Shown one piece after another: positions 1 through 11,273 of a DNA stretch of 64,000 bases. Position numbers and translations under genes: made by a program. The notes beneath the pieces were generated by a model. It had not been told where the DNA came from, ran no database searches, and worked only from the letters and a program-made list of their open reading frames with translations. Every line of letters starts with the position of its first letter. Position 1 is the first letter of the stretch. The stretch is from Cantharellus purpuraceus (Eukaryota > Basidiomycota > Agaricomycetes > Cantharellales > Hydnaceae). The stretch lies in contig JALBUN010000023.1 in the NCBI GenBank assembly GCA_025174535.1, forward strand, positions 248,001 to 312,000, given 5' to 3'.

Positions 1-196
1 TATGAATCTTTAAGTTCAATTACTAATGCTAATGCTATTATACTTACCCAGCAGGAACACCAGCACCGCATGGACAACAACCTCTGTCTTTATTACAAGT
101 CAAGGGAAATTACATGCCTGCCCAAAAGCTCCAAAGGAATCACTCTGCCTCATTTTTCTCCATTCCGAAATTTATAATCATTTTCATTCTTATTTT

Positions 197-2536
197 ATAC
201 ATTGTGTTTCCTTTTTCCCTTTCCCTTATCTACCTCAGGCTCTGTCTCTGACTCTTCATCACTCTCTACATCCGACACCCAATCCTTCTCATCTCCCATG
301 TCCAAATCCTCATCCAACGGGGCCATGAACTTCCGCAACCGACATAACTCGGCTGTCCGACAACCCTCCAGAACCTCCTTTCGTTTCATTGTCCTCACCA
401 AGTCTACTAACAACCCCTCCGTCTGCCGAAGGTGCTCTGACTGCAGGTTAACCACCCAGATAAGCTGGCCCACGGTGCTATTGGGCACTGAAACGCGCCC
501 CGTACCTGCACTGGTCGTCGCCCCTTCCGATCTGACGCCGCTACCCCCGGCTGCCACAGCACCCGTCTCCATCCACCTCTTTTTGGTCGGACGACCCTAC
601 GATCAGGACCGAAGTCGACGAGTTGAGCTGGTAGGCCACATGCACTCCACACCCGCATCACAACATAAGTCACAAGTTACGCCGGGTCCGCCAAATGGCT
701 CCGTTGGAGCCAGAGCCTTGGGTGGTCCGCCCCTTCTCGCTGCAGCCTCCAAGCATTCCCTCTCCTCCTCCTTGTCCTGCTGTTCTGCTGCCACCTTCTC
801 CATCTCGCGCTTGCAAAGCTGGATCGCCGACCTTGTGACACGCAGCTCCTTCTTATGGGTCGCCAACACGCGACTCTCCGCCTTGCACCATATGACCCTC
901 TGGTCCGCCTCTCACTTCTCCATATCAGCACTCAGGTAGGCCTTCAATGAAAAGACCGCGACATCGAGATTCTTCTTGGTGGTAGCAGCATAGAGCTCCA
1001 CTCTTTTGCGAGCCTCAACCGCAGCTACCCAAGCCATCTCCTCATAGGAATTCAAAGTGGGATCCAGCTCCGCATCCATCCCAACATCCACGCCCACCTC
1101 GGGCTCCGCATTTGCATCATGATCCACATTGGCATCAGGATCCACCTCCACCTCCACCCTCTCTGTCTCTGCTGCATTGTCTTCCTCAGCTGCCCCCAAC
1201 TCAAATAGGGGCCATGCCCACAGACATAACAGCGAGTCCTCTGCAGTGACAGTCCTCGAATGAGTCGTCTCCGTCCGTGTAATGGAGATGATGGCGACTT
1301 CCGGAGCCCCTGGCCGTATTGGCACACTCGGACTTCCTGGGTGGCTGGTTCCCCCTGCCCCGGTGTCGGTTCGCTTACGGAATAGATCCTATAAGCCTGC
1401 GCGCAACAGTCCTAGCAAACAGACGGTGTGTAACGCAGTTGTTCAGCACTCCAAAGATCAATCAGGTCGAGGGGTAGAGGTAGCACTTAGTAACAGGGAA
1501 GTGGGATAGTGCTCTGTGGTTGGATGGGGATGGGAGCAAAAGGTCGGTCCCGATGGCTGATTGTGCTCTGTGACTGGATGACAATGCGGAGCCCAGTTGG
1601 GAGGTATGCGAAAGCTGGTTTCAGGAGAAGCAACCTCTCGGTGGCGGAGGGAAATCTGATCGTTGAACCAAGGTGTTTTACCTCAGTGTAGAGATGATGG
1701 ATTGTGATGTAGAGCGTAGAGTGTAGACTTAGAGCATGGACTTTGACTTTAGAGCGTTGGCTGAAAACTTGTTGATTCATTCCAAAGGCAAAAACTAGCA
1801 CCCTTTTGTATACAAATCCCCAGGGCACAATGACACAATATGAGGAGCAAATGATGCGATATGATGCAAGAAATGCTGATCAAGCCAGCTGATGAAGCAT
1901 GTGAAGTTGAACTACTAATGGGGAAATCATGGAGAAATGAAAGGACAGATAGGGGTAATCTTTGTAAGAATAGGGGTTGATGAGTAATAAAAGAACCAAA
2001 AATAGAACAAGGATGAGTAAGTCGTGTATGAATGAATTAAAAGATGAAACAGGGGTGAGTCATATAAAAGAACAATAGAAACATCCACCAATACCATCTT
2101 CCCTACAGCTCCAAAGGTAAATTGACCCTGAGTCACATGAGGACTTCAGTCAGCATCCACAACAAGTCACCTCCTCCTCTACCTCCATGGCAGCCTCTAA
2201 CTCATGCGCCTGCTCCTCCACTTCTTTCAGTCTCACAGCCTCCATCGCTGCCGCAAGTTCCTTCACCATGCGGGTCCTCTTGACTTTCGCTTCCTCCTCT
2301 TTCCTTCTCTGTTCTGTTTTCACTGCCTCTTTCCACCACTGCTCTTCCTCCTCCTTCCATCTCCGTTCCACCTCCTCCTCCTCCTTCCGTTTCCATTCCG
2401 CCTCCTCCTCCTCCTTCCGTCTCCGTTCTGCTTCCTCCTCCTCTTTCCGTTTCCGCTCCTCTTCCTCTTCCTTCCGTCGGGCCAAGAGCAACTGCTCCAG
2501 CTCGGCCACGCTCATGCTTGCCAAAGGGTTTGACAT
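197..2536 (-). pseudogene. Opposite-strand accessory gene of A0 (coiled-coil / Cys-rich), broken
   Basis: Read on the minus strand, the gene starts with an ATG at 2536 followed by a Ser-Asn-Pro-Leu stretch and a long Glu/Lys/Arg-rich coiled coil. It is cut by a family D LTR (1364-2164) and resumes with an Asp/Glu-rich segment, a Trp-containing helical region, one CX2CX6C cysteine trio, and a second coiled coil ending in Lys-Gly-Lys-Gly-Lys-Arg-Lys. Breaks: the D LTR, an in-frame stop after the Leu-Ser-Ala-Asp-Met-Glu-Lys segment, and a deletion that removes the second cysteine trio. All three are shared with A1, so they predate the inverted duplication. The function is not known; see the A2 and A3 copies for the complete layout. 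Confidence 0.7.
1364..2164 (-). mobile_element. Solo LTR, family D (in A0)
   Basis: It runs from TGTCGGTTCGC to CATCCACAACA on the plus strand, the reverse complement of the D LTR at 52721-53510. It interrupts the accessory gene at the same base as the copy in A1. No 5-bp target duplication is visible. Confidence 0.8.
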
Positions 2537-2677
2537 CGTTGAGGATAAGACCTCAATCATGCCCCTCCTTTTATATGTCTCCAGACCCCCAGTATAACTC
2601 CGACTGCACCCAATTGTCTCACCTATTCAATCTACGGACATGAGGCCTCAGGGGCTTGGCCTTAAATGGAGAGATAC

Positions 2678-3205
2678 TGTTATGACTATATTCATTAACG
2701 CCCAGATCCCCATCCGATCCCCTCAGATCCCCGTGCATATGAAATCTATACTCCATTTGGAAACCGCTACATCTCCATTTACCTGTCTGATTGTCACCGC
2801 CAATTCCGCCCATCCGTCTCTGGTTCCAATTGATGCATCAGCATCACCATAGGAACCTGGACATCCGTCCCCATCGGACTCGGACATACTCACGTAAGGC
2901 TGTCAGCCTTGGAGACCCATCACCAGAGTAATTATTATTAGATTTTGAATATGTATTTAAGTTGCCTGACTGGGGACTTCATTCCCCAGTTCAAATATCA
3001 AATCACGCCTAGCTCCTAAGTCCGATCCTAACTCTCTAAGTTGTACTCCATCTCCGAAATCTCAGACACTGGTATTAGTGAGGGTGCAGCACATAAGCTG
3101 AAGCCAAGTCCATTCCAACCCCCACGACGTACTCCGACCCCAACCCAACCTCCAACCCAACCTCCGATCCAATCTCCAACCCCCAATCGGACCTAGTGCG
3201 TAACA
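2678..3205 (+). repeat. Family A 3' LTR of A0
   Basis: 528 bp with TG..CA ends (TGTTATGACTA to GCGTAACA). It is preceded by a purine-rich tract (AAATGGAGAGA) that fits a polypurine tract in the pol orientation. The base after the LTR belongs to copia gag sequence. Confidence 0.9.
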
Positions 3206-3469
3206 CTGTGGCCAAAGGTTGTGGGAAAGGTCATGGGAAAGGAGGCAACGCACAGTCCAAGAAGGCAGACATAGAGTGCTGGAAATGTGGTAAGATGGGT
3301 CACATGAAAGTGGATTGCAAAGAAAAGGGGAAGAAAAAGCAGGATGATGACAAAAAGAAGGACTCAGCTAATGTCACTACTGAGGCTGATGAGGCATTCA
3401 CCACAATACTCACTGGTCACACAACACCCCAGGAAGCCAGTCTGCAAACAGGCTCCAAAATCAATGTAT
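3206..3469 (+). pseudogene. Copia-type gag fragment with CCHC zinc knuckle (spacer of the inverted repeat)
   Basis: This 264-bp stretch separates the two inverted arms. It is open in one plus frame and encodes a Gly/Lys-rich segment, then a retroviral-type zinc knuckle CX2CX4HX4C (Cys-Trp-Lys-Cys-Gly-Lys-Met-Gly-His..Cys), then a Lys/Asp-rich tail. That arrangement is typical of the nucleocapsid part of Ty1/copia gag and unlike the family A knuckle. It is a host remnant into which family A elements were placed, not a functional gene. It may belong to the same kind of copia element as the gag fragment at 61214-61538, but the two pieces do not overlap, so this cannot be tested here. Confidence 0.7.
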
Positions 3470-3997
3470 TGTTATGCACTAGGTCCGATTGGGGGTTGGA
3501 GATTGGATCGGAGGTTGGGTTGGAGGTTGGGTTGGGGTCGGAGTACGTCGTGGGGGTTGGAATGGACTTGGCTTCAGCTTATGTGCTGCACCCTCACTAA
3601 TACCAGTGTCTGAGATTTCGGAGATGGAGTACAACTTAGAGAGTTAGGATCGGACTTAGGAGCTAGGCGTGATTTGATATTTGAACTGGGGAATGAAGTC
3701 CCCAGTCAGGCAACTTAAATACATATTCAAAATCTAATAATAATTACTCTGGTGATGGGTCTCCAAGGCTGACAGCCTTACGTGAGTATGTCCGAGTCCG
3801 ATGGGGACGGATGTCCAGGTTCCTATGGTGATGCTGATGCATCAATTGGAACCAGAGACGGATGGGCGGAATTGGCGGTGACAATCAGACAGGTAAATGG
3901 AGATGTAGCGGTTTCCAAATGGAGTATAGATTTCATATGCACGGGGATCTGAGGGGATCGGATGGGGATCTGGGCGTTAATGAATATAGTCATAACA
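3470..3997 (-). repeat. Family A 3' LTR of A1
   Basis: 528 bp, reading TGTTATGCACTAGG to AGTCATAACA on the plus strand. Its mirror copy is 2678-3205. It contains two units of a 12-bp GGTTGGGTTGGA minisatellite near 3513-3535. Confidence 0.9.
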
Positions 3998-4098
3998 GTA
4001 TCTCTCCATTTAAGGCCAAGCCCCTGAGGCCTCATGTCCGTAGATTGAATAGGTGAGACAATTGGGTGCAGTCGGAGTTATACTGGGGTCTGGAGACA

Positions 4099-4108
4099 TA
4101 TAAAAGGA
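4099..4108 (+). promoter_or_regulatory. TATA box of the opposite-strand accessory gene
   Basis: A TATAAAAGG motif lies about 100 bp inside the LTR boundary and about 38 bp before the ATG at 4138. The same block, TATA box through ATG, is present in A0 (mirror), A2 (minus strand near 21740) and A5 (near 42498). It faces away from the LTR and towards the accessory gene, which suggests the gene has its own promoter. Transcription itself is inferred. Confidence 0.6.
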
Positions 4109-4137
4109 GGGGCATGATTGAGGTCTTATCCTCAACG

Positions 4138-6478
4138 ATGTCAAACCCTTTGGCAAGCATGAGCGTGGCCGAGCTGGAGCAGTTGCTCTTGGCCCGACGG
4201 AAGGAAGAGGAAGAGGAGCGGAAACGGAAAGAGGAGGAGGAAGCAGAACGGAGACGGAAGGAGGAGGAGGAGGCGGAATGGAAACGGAAGGAGGAGGAGG
4301 AGGTGGAACGGAGATGGAAGGAGGAGGAAGAGCAGTGGTGGAAAGAGGCAGTGAAAACAGAACAGAGAAGGAAAGAGGAGGAAGCGAAAGTCAAGAGGAC
4401 CCGCATGGTGAAGGAACTTGCGGCAGCGATGGAGGCTGTGAGACTGAAAGAAGTGGAGGAGCAGGCGCATGAGTTAGAGGCTGCCATGGAGGTAGAGGAG
4501 GAGGTGACTTGTTGTGGATGCTGACTGAAGTCCTCATGTGACTCAGGGTCAATTTACCTTTGGAGCTGTAGGGAAGATGGTATTGGTGGATGTTTCTATT
4601 GTTCTTTTATATGACTCACCCCTGTTTCATCTTTTAATTCATTCATACACGACTTACTCATCCTTGTTCTATTTTTGGTTCTTTTATTACTCATCAACCC
4701 CTATTCTTACAAAGATTACCCCTATCTGTCGTTTCATTTCTCCATGATTTCCCCATTAGTAGTTCAACTTCACATGCTTCATCAGCTGGCTTGATCAGCA
4801 TTTCTTGCATCATATCGCATCATTTGCTCCTCATATTGTGTCATTGTGCCCTGGGGATTTGTATACAAAAGGGTGCTAGTTTTTGCCTTTGGAATGAATC
4901 AACAAGTTTTCAGCCAACGCTCTAAAGTCAAAGTCCATGCTCTAAGTCTACACTCTACGCTCTACATCACAATCCATCATCTCTACACTGAGGTAAAACA
5001 CCTTGGTTCAACGATCAGATTTCCCTCCGCCACCGAGAGGTTGCTTCTCCTGAAACCAGCTTTCGCATACCTCCCAACTGGGCTCCGCATTGTCATCCAG
5101 TCACAGAGCACAATCAGCCATCGGGACCGACCTTTTGCTCCCATCCCCATCCAACCACAGAGCACTATCCCACTTCCCTGTTACTAAGTGCTACCTCTAC
5201 CCCTCGACCTGATTGATCTTTGGAGTGCTGAACAACTGCGTTACACACCGTCTGTTTGCTAGGACTGTTGCGCGCAGGCTTATAGGATCTATTCCGTAAG
5301 CGAACCGACACCGGGGCAGGGGGAACCAGCCACCCAGGAAGTCCGAGTGTGCCAATACGGCCAGGGGCTCCGGAAGTCGCCATCATCTCCATTACACGGA
5401 CGGAGACGACTCATTCGAGGACTGTCACTGCAGAGGACTCGCTGTTATGTCTGTGGGCATGGCCCCTATTTGAGTTGGGGGCAGCTGAGGAAGACAATGC
5501 AGCAGAGACAGAGAGGGTGGAGGTGGAGGTGGATCCTGATGCCAATGTGGATCATGATGCAAATGCGGAGCCCGAGGTGGGCGTGGATGTTGGGATGGAT
5601 GCGGAGCTGGATCCCACTTTGAATTCCTATGAGGAGATGGCTTGGGTAGCTGCGGTTGAGGCTCGCAAAAGAGTGGAGCTCTATGCTGCTACCACCAAGA
5701 AGAATCTCGATGTCGCGGTCTTTTCATTGAAGGCCTACCTGAGTGCTGATATGGAGAAGTGAGAGGCGGACCAGAGGGTCATATGGTGCAAGGCGGAGAG
5801 TCGCGTGTTGGCGACCCATAAGAAGGAGCTGCGTGTCACAAGGTCGGCGATCCAGCTTTGCAAGCGCGAGATGGAGAAGGTGGCAGCAGAACAGCAGGAC
5901 AAGGAGGAGGAGAGGGAATGCTTGGAGGCTGCAGCGAGAAGGGGCGGACCACCCAAGGCTCTGGCTCCAACGGAGCCATTTGGCGGACCCGGCGTAACTT
6001 GTGACTTATGTTGTGATGCGGGTGTGGAGTGCATGTGGCCTACCAGCTCAACTCGTCGACTTCGGTCCTGATCGTAGGGTCGTCCGACCAAAAAGAGGTG
6101 GATGGAGGCGGGTGCTGTGGCAGCCGGGGTAGCGGCGCCAGATCGGAAGGGGCGACGACCGGTGCAGGTACGGGGCGCGTTTCAGTGCCCAATAGCACCG
6201 TGGGCCAGCTTATCTGGGTGGTTAACCTGCAGTCAGAGCACCTTCGGCAGACGGAGGGGTTGTTAGTAGACTTGGTGAGGACAATGAAACGAAAGGAGGT
6301 TCTGGAGGGTTGTCGGACAGCCGAGTTATGTCGGTTGCGGAAGTTCATGGCCCCGTTGGATGAGGATTTGGACATGGGAGATGAGAAGGATTGGGTGTCG
6401 GATGTAGAGAGTGATGAAGAGTCAGAGACAGAGCCTGAGGTAGATAAGGGAAAGGGAAAAAGGAAACACAATGTATAA
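4138..6478 (+). pseudogene. Opposite-strand accessory gene of A1, broken
   Basis: The ATG at 4138 (preceded by ACG) was chosen over an in-frame ATG at 4114 because the TATA box at 4099 would put the transcript start between them. The first 120 or so residues are a Glu/Lys/Arg-rich coiled coil. The frame is cut by a D LTR (4510-5310). After it come an acidic segment (5500-5620), a Trp/Ala-rich helical part, a stop at 5761, one CX2CX6C trio (near 6000-6030), and a C-terminal coiled coil with an acidic, Lys-rich tail ending at 6478. About 120 bp holding the second cysteine trio are missing near 6070. The defects are the same as in A0. Confidence 0.75.
4510..5310 (+). mobile_element. Solo LTR, family D (in A1)
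   Basis: 801 bp from TGTTGTGGATG to GAACCGACA. It is very similar to 52721-53510 and contains the TATA-like TATACAAAAGGG near 4861. In A2 and A3 the accessory gene reads through this point without interruption, which gives the empty site. The flanks (TGACT and CCGGG) are not a duplication. Confidence 0.85.
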
Positions 6479-6659
6479 AATAAGAATGAAAATGATTATA
6501 AATTTCGGAATGGAGAAAAATGAGGCAGAGTGATTCCTTTGGAGCTTTTGGGCAGGCATGTAATTTCCCTTGACTTGTAATAAAGACAGAGGTTGTTGTC
6601 CATGCGGTGCTGGTGTTCCTGCTGGGTAAGTATAATAGCATTAGCATTAGTAATTGAAC

Positions 6660-9600
6660 TTAAAGATTCATAAGGGGGCCAGGTTTGTCTGGATAAGCGG
6701 AGTGAAAGTTGGAGACGGATTCAGATGCGTGATCGAGTTTGGATGCAGAGATCCATGAGGATTCTTCATCGGTGCCTTCGTATCCAGTCCATTTGACTAA
6801 GTACTGGAGCTTGCACTTGTATCGACAGTCGATCTTCGAGTCCAGGATCTCCAAGATCTCATATTCATTGTCTCCTTTGATGATGATCGGGGGAGGTGGA
6901 GGTTGTGTGCGACCAGAGATCTCGTTTGTAGTGGCAGGTTTGGGCATTGATATATGGAAGACCGGATGAACTGCTTGGAAGTGGTCTGGGAGGTGGAGGG
7001 TAAAAGACCTGCTGCCCACGCAAGCAATGACCTCATAAGGACCTAAGTATTTCTCGGAGAGTTTCTTCGATGGACGGGTGGTCCGGAAGTGTTCGGCCTT
7101 AACGAATACTTTGTCTCTGATTTTCAGATCCGGAGCTGGAATGCGGCATCAGTCTGCAGAGACTTGATATTGTTTCTGAGCATCAGAGATGGTCTCTCAG
7201 AGATGTTGGTGTAGTTGATCGAGGTTGGTTACGAATTGGTGGGCTTTGGTGGAGGCAAGTTCTTTTTCGGGGTGGACGGAGATGTTCGGATGGTAGCCTT
7301 TATTAGCAAAGAACGGAGAGATGCCAGTAGTTGCATTCGGAGCGTTGTTGTAGGCAAACTCTGTGATCAGAAGTAGATCAGCCCAGTTGTCTTGTTGATA
7401 GTTACAATAAATTCGGAGATATTGTTCCAGGGACTGATTCATTCGTTCCGTTTGTATGAATAGGGACTGTTTGGTGAACCTGTCGACAATCACGAGTATG
7501 GTGTCATATCCGAGCGATGGGGTGAGCTTCTCTATGAAATCCATGGAGATGGAGTTCCATGGTTGCTCTGGGATTGGAAGTTGCTTAAGCGTTCCGTAGG
7601 GTTTGTGCCTTTGCAATTTTGAGTGCATACACGTGGTACAGGAGTTACAGTAGTGTTGAATGTATTCCTGCATTTTTTGGCCATACATAGTCTTGTTGGA
7701 TTAATCCTTGTGTGCGATTTTGCCCAAAGTGGCTGGAGATTGGGTGATCATGATAATACTGCAAAATTCAGAGTCGGAGGCCGTTGGCGTTGGGGATGTA
7801 TATCCGGTCATTGTGTCAGAGGTGCCCTTTGGGGTCAAGTGACCATTTCGGATCGGAAGGGTTGTCCAAGTGTTTAACCACAACAGGATCAGATCGGAGT
7901 GATGAGCGGATGTCGGAGCGGAGTTGGTCAATGTCCATAATGGTGACAGCTTGGAGGGTGGGAGTCATGAGGGTGGATGCTTGTAGGGACGATGCCAGCT
8001 GCTCGTTAGTGAACACAGGACGAAAGTTGTGTGGGTTTACAGTGGCATAGTCGCTACTCCCCTCTTTAGGGTAGACGTCCCAGCGTCTAGTTAGCGCGTC
8101 AGGCTTTGCTCCGAGTCGACCTGGACAGAAACGGATAATGAGATTGAACTGAGATAGGTATTCGGACCATCGGACCTGTCTCCGGGTGAGCAGTTTTGTT
8201 GTGGAGAAGTATTCCAAGTTCTTGTGGTCAGTTATGATGTCCACCGGATCGGAGGGACCCTCAAGGTAGTGTCTCCATATCCGGAAGGCTTCATATATGG
8301 CAAGGAGCTCTTTGTCATGGACGTCATAGTTCAGTTTGGGGGGCGTAAATGTACGCGAGTGAAAAGTGATTGGGTGGACTTGTCCGTCGTCCGGAGAGAT
8401 GATGGACAGGATCACGGCAAGTGCATAGTCGGAGGCATCGGTCTCTAATAGGCTGGGAACGTCTGGAACCCAATGAGTCAGTATTGGAGCGGAAGTAAAG
8501 GCCTTTTTCAAGGTCTCAAAACTCTGTCTACATTCGTCAGTGAAATTCCATTGGATACCCTTTCTAGTGAGTCGGGTGAGCGGAACAGTGATATCTGAGT
8601 AGCCGTGAATAAAGCAGTGGTAGAAGTTGGCGAACCTGAGGAAGGACTGTACGTCCTTGACTTTCTGGGGTTCTGGCCATTCCATTTTGTCATCGGACAT
8701 TGTCAATCCTGCCGGGGAGAGGATATAGCCTAGGTATTTGACCGAGTCGGAGTGGAATTTGCATTTGTCAGCGTGGGCAAAGAGGCCATGTTTTTGGAGA
8801 CGTCGGAGTACTTCTCGGACATGTGTCTGATGTTCTTCTTCATTGTCTGAATATACCAGAATGTCGTCTAAGTAAACGAGGACGGTCACATCGAGGAGGT
8901 CAGCAAAGGTATCATTCATGAACCTCTGGAAGGCAGCCGGAGCATTGGTTAGTCCAAAGGGCATGACGCACCACTTGAAAGATCCATATCATGTGTGGAA
9001 GGTCGTTTTCCATTTGTCGCCTTCTCGGATATGGACTAGATGGCAGGCATGTCGGAGATCTATTTTGGAGTAGATCTTAGCCTTTCGAGGACTCTCGAGT
9101 AGGTCTGTGGTGCGGGGTATCGGGTATTGGTCTTTCTTGGTGATCTTGTTGAGTCCACAGAAGTCGATGCATAGACGGAGTGATCTGTCTTTTTTGCAGA
9201 CAAATAGGACCAGAGCTCCATGAGGAGATAGGGATGGGCAGATGAAGCCTGTGGCCAAGTTCTCATCTATGAATGTTTGGAGAGCCAGTAGCTCTTTTTG
9301 GGATAGCGAGTAGATAGGGCCAAGTGGAGGGGTGGAGTTGTCATCCAGTTCAATCTTGAGATCATATGGTCAGTGTTCTGCTAGGGAGTCGGCTTTAGAC
9401 TTACTGAACATGTCGGCGAACTCATGATACTCCTTGGGAACCATAGAGAGGTCCGGTGGAGTGGATTGGGCAGAACAAGCGGCGAGGAATATTGGATCGG
9501 AGAGGTGGACCTGGAATGTGTGAGAACCGTCCAGCTTGCTTAGTCTGGTGAAGACCATAGCATCCACCATCAATATAAATGGAGGGGTAGACGGAGTATC

Positions 9601-10133
9601 TATCAGAGCGGAGTCAGCAGAGGCAGAAGATAATTTCGCACCTATAGTTGCTGGTGACGTCGGGGATGATACAGCCTATGCTGGAGAACAGAATGTGATA
9701 TGGCCCAATGCCCAGTCAATCAACGGATTGTAGCAGGTGAGCCAGTTATGTCCGAGAACCACAGAACAGCTGGAGTCAAGTGGAGTAACATAGAATGTAA
9801 GGGTCTGGATTTCTCTGACAGAAAAATGGATAGACAGATCTATAGCTCATGAAATAACAGCATTAGTAGTGCCATCAAATAATCAGAGTGGTATCGGAGT
9901 TATGGTGTATGTATGGAGTTTATGTAAATCAGAAAAAGAGGAATCAAGGAAACAGTGAGTAGAACCGGAGTCAATTAATGCTTGAATAGCGGTATCGGGA
10001 ATGGAGTCGGAGTGGACGAGGAGGGTAAGGGAGTCGGAGTGGAAAAGAGCGGATGTGTTCAGGTGGACCTTGTTTGTCATACGGGGAGTACCAATGCAGC
10101 CCTCAGCCCGTACGGAGGCTATAGGACTGCTTA
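6660..10133 (-). pseudogene. Family A pol (protease-RT-RNase H-integrase-chromodomain) of A1, defective
   Basis: The order on the minus strand is: aspartic protease (Asp-Ser-Gly-Ser-Thr, near 10000-9960), RT N-terminal part (9258-8989), RT with an intact Tyr-Leu-Asp-Asp motif and RNase H (8964-7816), the integrase His/Cys finger and core (7688-7197), and a C-terminal chromodomain (7019-6660) ending Pro-Leu-Met-Asn-Leu-stop. Damage compared with A2-A4: several stops, a 15-bp in-frame loss in RT just after the Leu-Gly-Tyr-Ile-Leu-Ser-Pro-Ala block, and a 195-bp in-frame deletion in the integrase core that removes the second catalytic Asp. The chromodomain places the element among chromoviruses, whose integrase tails are known to bind marked histone tails. 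Confidence 0.9.
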
Positions 10134-11241
10134 CTATTTTTTTTGGTCCGTCGTGGCATTGGCGGCGCGGCCCTTTGCCTTTGCTGCGGACGAGGTTGCC
10201 TTGTTGCAATCCTTGGCTTGGTGACCAGGCTTTCCGCAGAACAGACAGAGGTTGTTGTCCATGCAGCACTGGCGTTCCTGCTGGGTAAGTTTCCCATCCT
10301 TCCCCAGCTTGGTGGAGAGGTCCCGAGTACTCTTGTGAGCTCCAGAGTTATTGCTGGTGCCGGAGTTGTTCTGACCGGAACTGGAAGCGGCAGCATTACC
10401 AGAGTTTGACTTCTGGCCTGAGTTGGCGGTGGCCCGCTTATCGGACCCCTTGTTGGACTTTGGTGTCTTGTCCGATGATTTGTCCGATTTGTTGTTGGCT
10501 GAATTTTCACGGGAGACCTTGGATTGACGTTCCCAATAACGGATTGGGCGAGCTTGTGGAGGGTAGCCAAAGTATCTGGCTTACCAACCCGTGATATCTT
10601 GTCCTTGATGCGGGATGGGAGTCCGACGTAAAATTGGTGTCAGAGTGTGGCGTTGCCCCATTGGACTTTTGGAGCTAGCTGCTGGAAACTCACAATATAT
10701 TTTGCGATTTTGTGATTTTCCTTCATCTGAAGTTGATCAAGTTCGTTCTCGGCATTGGCCTCAGGGTTGTATGGACTGAAATTGGACTGAAGTTCGGAGA
10801 TGAAGTCGGAGTAGTCCTCTGACCATATCGGGTCATCGGAGTCGTCCATGAGCGCCGGTTCGAAGTAGTCCAGTGCAGTGCCCTTGAGATAGGACATGGC
10901 GAAGGTGACCTTCACCCAATTGGATGTGAATGCGTCGGGGCGGTCGTGGAAATTCAACCAGCATTGCACCAAGAACGGCTGGAGTTTGCGTGGATCGGAG
11001 CCATCGAATGGGTCGGGTTCTCGGACCTTGGTCCGGGACTTAGGGGCTTGTGGGTTACGGATGCTGCTAGCGAGCAGGGAGATGGCTTGCGCCAGATTTG
11101 GAGAGGGCGGGTGTCATCTTCTTCATTGATGGCCTCTATGTGGTCCATCAGTTCCTCAATGACCTTGGGGATGGTGTTGATGCTGGGGGCGGGTACCTCA
11201 ACGATTCGTGTGCATTCAGAATTGGTGGTGGATCATGGCAT
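10134..11241 (-). pseudogene. Family A gag of A1, defective
   Basis: The capsid part runs through a Phe-Asp-Gly-Ser block and a Trp-Leu-Asn-Phe-His-Asp-Arg-Pro helix (about 10970). A Ser/Thr/Asn-rich linker follows, then a CX2CX4HX4C zinc knuckle (Cys-Leu-Phe-Cys-Gly-Lys-Pro-Gly-His, seen intact in A4). The start ATG at 11241 is followed at codon 3 by TGA where A4 has CGA, a CpG transition. A small indel near 11108 shifts the frame. The gene ends at TAG (10134-10136) just after a run of eight A, the proposed -1 frameshift site into pol. Confidence 0.85.
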
Positions 11242-11273
11242 TGGTAGGAGTGAGTATGGCAGTTTGAATATAC

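Larger units (their letters stand above)
1..3205 (+). mobile_element. Family A chromovirus copy A0, 3' end only (left arm of inverted repeat)
   Basis: The first bases are the last codons and stop (TAA) of a family A pol gene, so the element enters from outside the window in + orientation. It holds the tail of pol, the opposite-strand accessory gene (broken by a family D LTR at 1364-2164) and the 3' LTR (2678-3205). The sequence is an almost exact reverse complement of 3470-6672, apart from a few substitutions and one or two single-base indels. A0 and A1 share every defect of the accessory gene, including the nested D LTR. Confidence 0.85.
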
